Source: Syntrophaceae bacterium UBA6109
GTDB taxonomy: Bacteria > Desulfobacterota > Syntrophia > Syntrophales > UBA6109
Length of the DNA stretch: 8,247 nt
Reading direction: 5' to 3'
NCBI GenBank assembly: GCA_002428445.1
Contig: DIWJ01000010.1
Span: forward strand, 1 to 8,247
Positions 6,165 to 8,247 of this stretch are shown here, one piece after another; position 1 is the first letter of the stretch, and every line of letters starts with the position of its first letter. Below the pieces are notes generated by a model. It worked only from the letters and a program-made list of their open reading frames with translations, was not told where the DNA came from and did not search any database. Position numbers and translations under genes: made by a program.

Positions 6165-8108
6165 ATGGAACCATTTGAAAAATTATTCAGCCCGGGACGT
6201 ATGGGCTCGATCGAGATCAAGAATCGCATCGTCATGAATGCGATGGGGGCGCTTCTCGAAAACCTGGACGGCAGCGTGGGTGACAGGCTCACCGATTATT
6301 ACGAGGAACGGGCCAAGGGCGGCGCAGGGCTGATCGTATCCAGCCACACCAGGGTTGTCCCACATCCCCGGCGCGAAGGATTCATGGGGATTGCCATCTG
6401 GGATGACCGCTTCATCCCCGGCTGGAAAGCGCTTATCGAGAGGGTCCACCGGTACGGCGCCAAGTTTTTCATCCAGCTGGGACATGACGGCCGGCAGGGG
6501 CGTTCGCTCGGCAAAACGGGCCAATTGGAGAGGGTCGGCCCCTCCCCTGTCGCCTGTCCCTACGTTGGTGAGATTCCCCGGGAATTGAGCATTGACGATA
6601 TTCAGGAGATTGTCGCGCAATTCGGTTCTTCGGCCGCCCGGGCGAAGGAAGCCGGCATCGACGGAATCAGTATTCATGCCGCCCATGGGTACCTCATTGC
6701 CCAGTTCATTTCTCCTTCTGCGAACAAGCGCACCGACCGTTACGGCGGCACACTGGAAAATCGCTTGCGATTTCCGCGCGAGATCATCCGTGAGATCCGG
6801 AAGCAAGTCGGGGACGCTTACCCTCTGATCATCCGGGTGAACGCCTTCGAGCCGGTGCCGGACGGACTGACTCTGGAAGATTCGCGGGTCATCGCACCTC
6901 TCCTTGTGCGGGAAGGGTTGGACGCCGTGGATGTGAGCGCGGGGACCTATGCCAGCATGCCGTTCATTCTACCGCCGACGGAAATGCGGCCAGGGTTCAA
7001 TGTCGTCAGCGCGGAAACTCTCAAGAAGTGTGTGGATGTACCTGTCGTGGCCAACGGCAGGATCAACGAGCCTCTTTTGGCGGAACAGATCCTGAAAGAG
7101 GGCCGCGCGGATTTCATTGGCATGACCCGGGCCTTTCTGGCCGACGCTGAATGGCCGAATAAGGCCAAGGCGGGCCACCCGGAAGATATCCGAAGATGCA
7201 TCGGCTGCGGCCAGGGGTGCGTTCATCCGGAAGGCATTTTTGCCGGCAAGCCGATTTCCTGCGTGCTCAACCCGACGGTGGGAAAAGAGAAAGAAACACA
7301 GATACAGCCAGCGCGCAAAGCGAAGAATGTTCTGGTCGTCGGCGGAGGCCCCGCCGGATTGGAGGCGGCCAGAGTGGCCGCGTTGCGCGGGCACGACGTC
7401 ACCCTTCTGGAAAAGACGAATAGACTTGGCGGCCAATTCATTCTCTCCGCCCACGCTCCTTACAGGCAGGACAACGCCATGGCGATCGGCTGGTTGGCCC
7501 ATCAGGCGGAAAAGAACGGTGTCAGGATCGAAATGAATACGGGAGTGACACCCAAATTGATCGAAGAAAGAAACCCGGATATCGTTGTCCTCGCTTCTGG
7601 GGCGGTGCCCATTCAGACGGAGGCGCCGGGGAACGACAGGTCCAATGTCGTAACGGCGGTTGATGTCCTTTCCGGTGCGGTGAAGGTGTCCGGGAAGATC
7701 GTCATCGTCGGAGGAGGAATGGTTGGTTGCGAAACGGCCGATTTCCTGGGCGAACGCGGGTGCAAGATCGCGATGGTCGAAATGCTGGCAGACATTGCAA
7801 AAGACTGCCCGATCACGTCGAAAGGCCTCTTGTTGAAAAGGCTGGCGCAATACGGTGTGAACGTCATGACATCGGCTTCTTTGGGATCCATTTCGGATGA
7901 TCAAGTCATGGTTGTGCGGGATGGAAAAGAAGAAGCGATCCGGGGAGTGGATTACGTCGTATTGGCCATGGGAATGAAATCGGCGGATAACCTCTCCGGT
8001 CGGATCGCCGGCGGGAAAATGGAAATTTTCGTGGTGGGCGATGCGAAAGAGCCGCGCAAGATATCCCAGGCGATTTCCGAAGGAGCGGAGATCGGCCGGA
8101 GAATATAA
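6165..8108 (+). CDS. Fe-S flavin NAD(P)H-dependent enone/enoate reductase (OYE / FadH / BaiCD type)
   Basis: This 647-residue cytoplasmic oxidoreductase should move electrons from NAD(P)H through FAD and a 4Fe-4S cluster to FMN, reducing a C=C bond conjugated to a carbonyl, or running in reverse. The N-terminal barrel (about 1-340) is old-yellow-enzyme-like, with H171-AA-H174-G-Y176, the same pattern as the active site of YqjM, followed by NKRTDRYGG. The cluster cysteines are C345-x2-C348-x3-C352-x13-C366. Two nucleotide-binding motifs follow, GGGPAG (393-398) and GGGMVG (516-521), and a C-terminal VVGDA segment contacts flavin. Length suits 2,4-dienoyl-CoA reductase, 2-enoate reductase and BaiCD/BaiH. 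ATG 6165 has GGAAGGGAG upstream; an in-frame TTG at 6132 would add 11 residues and would lie in the hairpin. Trimethylamine dehydrogenase is related but larger and differs at the active site. Cofactor architecture is confident; the substrate is unknown. Confidence 0.94.
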   Translation: MEPFEKLFSPGRMGSIEIKNRIVMNAMGALLENLDGSVGDRLTDYYEERAKGGAGLIVSSHTRVVPHPRREGFMGIAIWDDRFIPGWKALIERVHRYGAKFFIQLGHDGRQGRSLGKTGQLERVGPSPVACPYVGEIPRELSIDDIQEIVAQFGSSAARAKEAGIDGISIHAAHGYLIAQFISPSANKRTDRYGGTLENRLRFPREIIREIRKQVGDAYPLIIRVNAFEPVPDGLTLEDSRVIAPLLVREGLDAVDVSAGTYASMPFILPPTEMRPGFNVVSAETLKKCVDVPVVANGRINEPLLAEQILKEGRADFIGMTRAFLADAEWPNKAKAGHPEDIRRCIGCGQGCVHPEGIFAGKPISCVLNPTVGKEKETQIQPARKAKNVLVVGGGPAGLEAARVAALRGHDVTLLEKTNRLGGQFILSAHAPYRQDNAMAIGWLAHQAEKNGVRIEMNTGVTPKLIEERNPDIVVLASGAVPIQTEAPGNDRSNVVTAVDVLSGAVKVSGKIVIVGGGMVGCETADFLGERGCKIAMVEMLADIAKDCPITSKGLLLKRLAQYGVNVMTSASLGSISDDQVMVVRDGKEEAIRGVDYVVLAMGMKSADNLSGRIAGGKMEIFVVGDAKEPRKISQAISEGAEIGRRI

Positions 8109-8199
8109 CTCCCCTCGCGCATCCACCCGCAGTTTTCACGGAACGGGGGAAGAGCAGCGAATTGTCAGAATCGATGAGCGAGTACCTCGGAGGTATCGA

Positions 8200-8247
8200 A
8201 TGGAGGGCAGGACGTTGGAAACAGAAGTCACCATCATCGGAGGCGGA
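8200..8247 (+). CDS. N-terminus of a probable FAD-dependent oxidoreductase, cut by the right edge
   Basis: An ATG at 8200 follows GGAGG (8189-8193) by six bases and opens MEGRTLETEVTIIGGG, which runs off the window. A short beta-strand leading into GGG is the start of a Rossmann dinucleotide fold, usual in FAD-dependent dehydrogenases, fumarate-reductase-type flavoproteins and related enzymes. A TTG at 8215 with GGAGGG before it is an alternative start giving a five-residue shorter protein. The gene follows the flavoenzyme by 91 bases in the same direction, with no clear terminator between, so it probably belongs to the same unit. Only 16 codons are visible, so the exact family is open. Confidence 0.7.
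   Translation, partial: MEGRTLETEVTIIGGG

Noticed and set aside
6183..6806. Long minus-strand frames opposite the flavoenzyme (also 6969-8126)
   Set aside because: They are shadows of the well-supported flavoenzyme gene, with no motifs of their own.
8109..8199. Possible terminator after the flavoenzyme
   Set aside because: Only a 5 bp TCCCC/GGGGA pairing with a long loop and no T-run; the next gene seems to continue the unit.
1..8247. CRISPR array, tRNA/rRNA gene, insertion sequence or attachment site
   Set aside because: No regularly spaced repeats, transposase-like protein, terminal inverted repeats or recognisable tRNA/rRNA sequence was seen by eye.

Overview
The window is a bacterial catabolic and transport cluster. 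Five complete genes and the first codons of a sixth all lie on the + strand, behind about 1.2 kb with no convincing gene. Coding DNA is moderately G+C-rich with G/C-leaning third positions. Start sites carry good Shine-Dalgarno sequences. The gene content (a Tat-exported TRAP binding protein, an Fe-S/flavin old-yellow-enzyme-type reductase, and a ThDP enzyme next to uptake genes) fits an anaerobic or facultative proteobacterium or a Desulfobacterota-like organism. That placement is an impression from style and gene content, not a measurement.

Layout. Positions 1-1204 hold an uncertain coding tail at the left edge, a -35-like TTGACA followed by an operator-like inverted repeat (263-317), a weak hypothetical reading frame (384-890), and otherwise nothing assignable. 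Next comes a 588-residue ThDP-dependent enzyme of the acetolactate synthase/cyclohexanedione hydrolase superfamily (1205-2971). A complete tripartite TRAP transporter follows: dctP (3092-4171), dctQ (4277-4786) and dctM (4783-6096). After it is a 647-residue two-part flavoenzyme (6165-8108) resembling 2,4-dienoyl-CoA reductase, enoate reductase and BaiCD. The right edge holds the first 16 codons of another Rossmann-type, probably FAD-binding protein (8200 onward).

The gene junctions are notable. A 15-17 bp perfect hairpin lies between the ThDP gene and dctP. A 12 bp perfect stem with a T-run lies between dctP and dctQ. A perfect 16 bp palindrome lies between dctM and the flavoenzyme. Only dctQ and dctM overlap (ATGA). 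This suggests one co-oriented unit with graded expression, in which the binding protein can be made in excess over the membrane subunits.

How the genes may work together (inference). The TRAP system imports an organic acid or other polar carbonyl compound using an ion gradient. The OYE-type flavoenzyme reduces (or forms) a C=C bond next to a carbonyl, the ThDP enzyme cleaves or rearranges a C-C bond next to a carbonyl, and the second flavoprotein adds another redox step. The ThDP enzyme has an unusual histidine (H28), at the same place where I recall a catalytic histidine in cyclohexane-1,2-dione hydrolase. A pathway for a cyclic or alpha-dicarbonyl compound is therefore a reasonable, unproven hypothesis.
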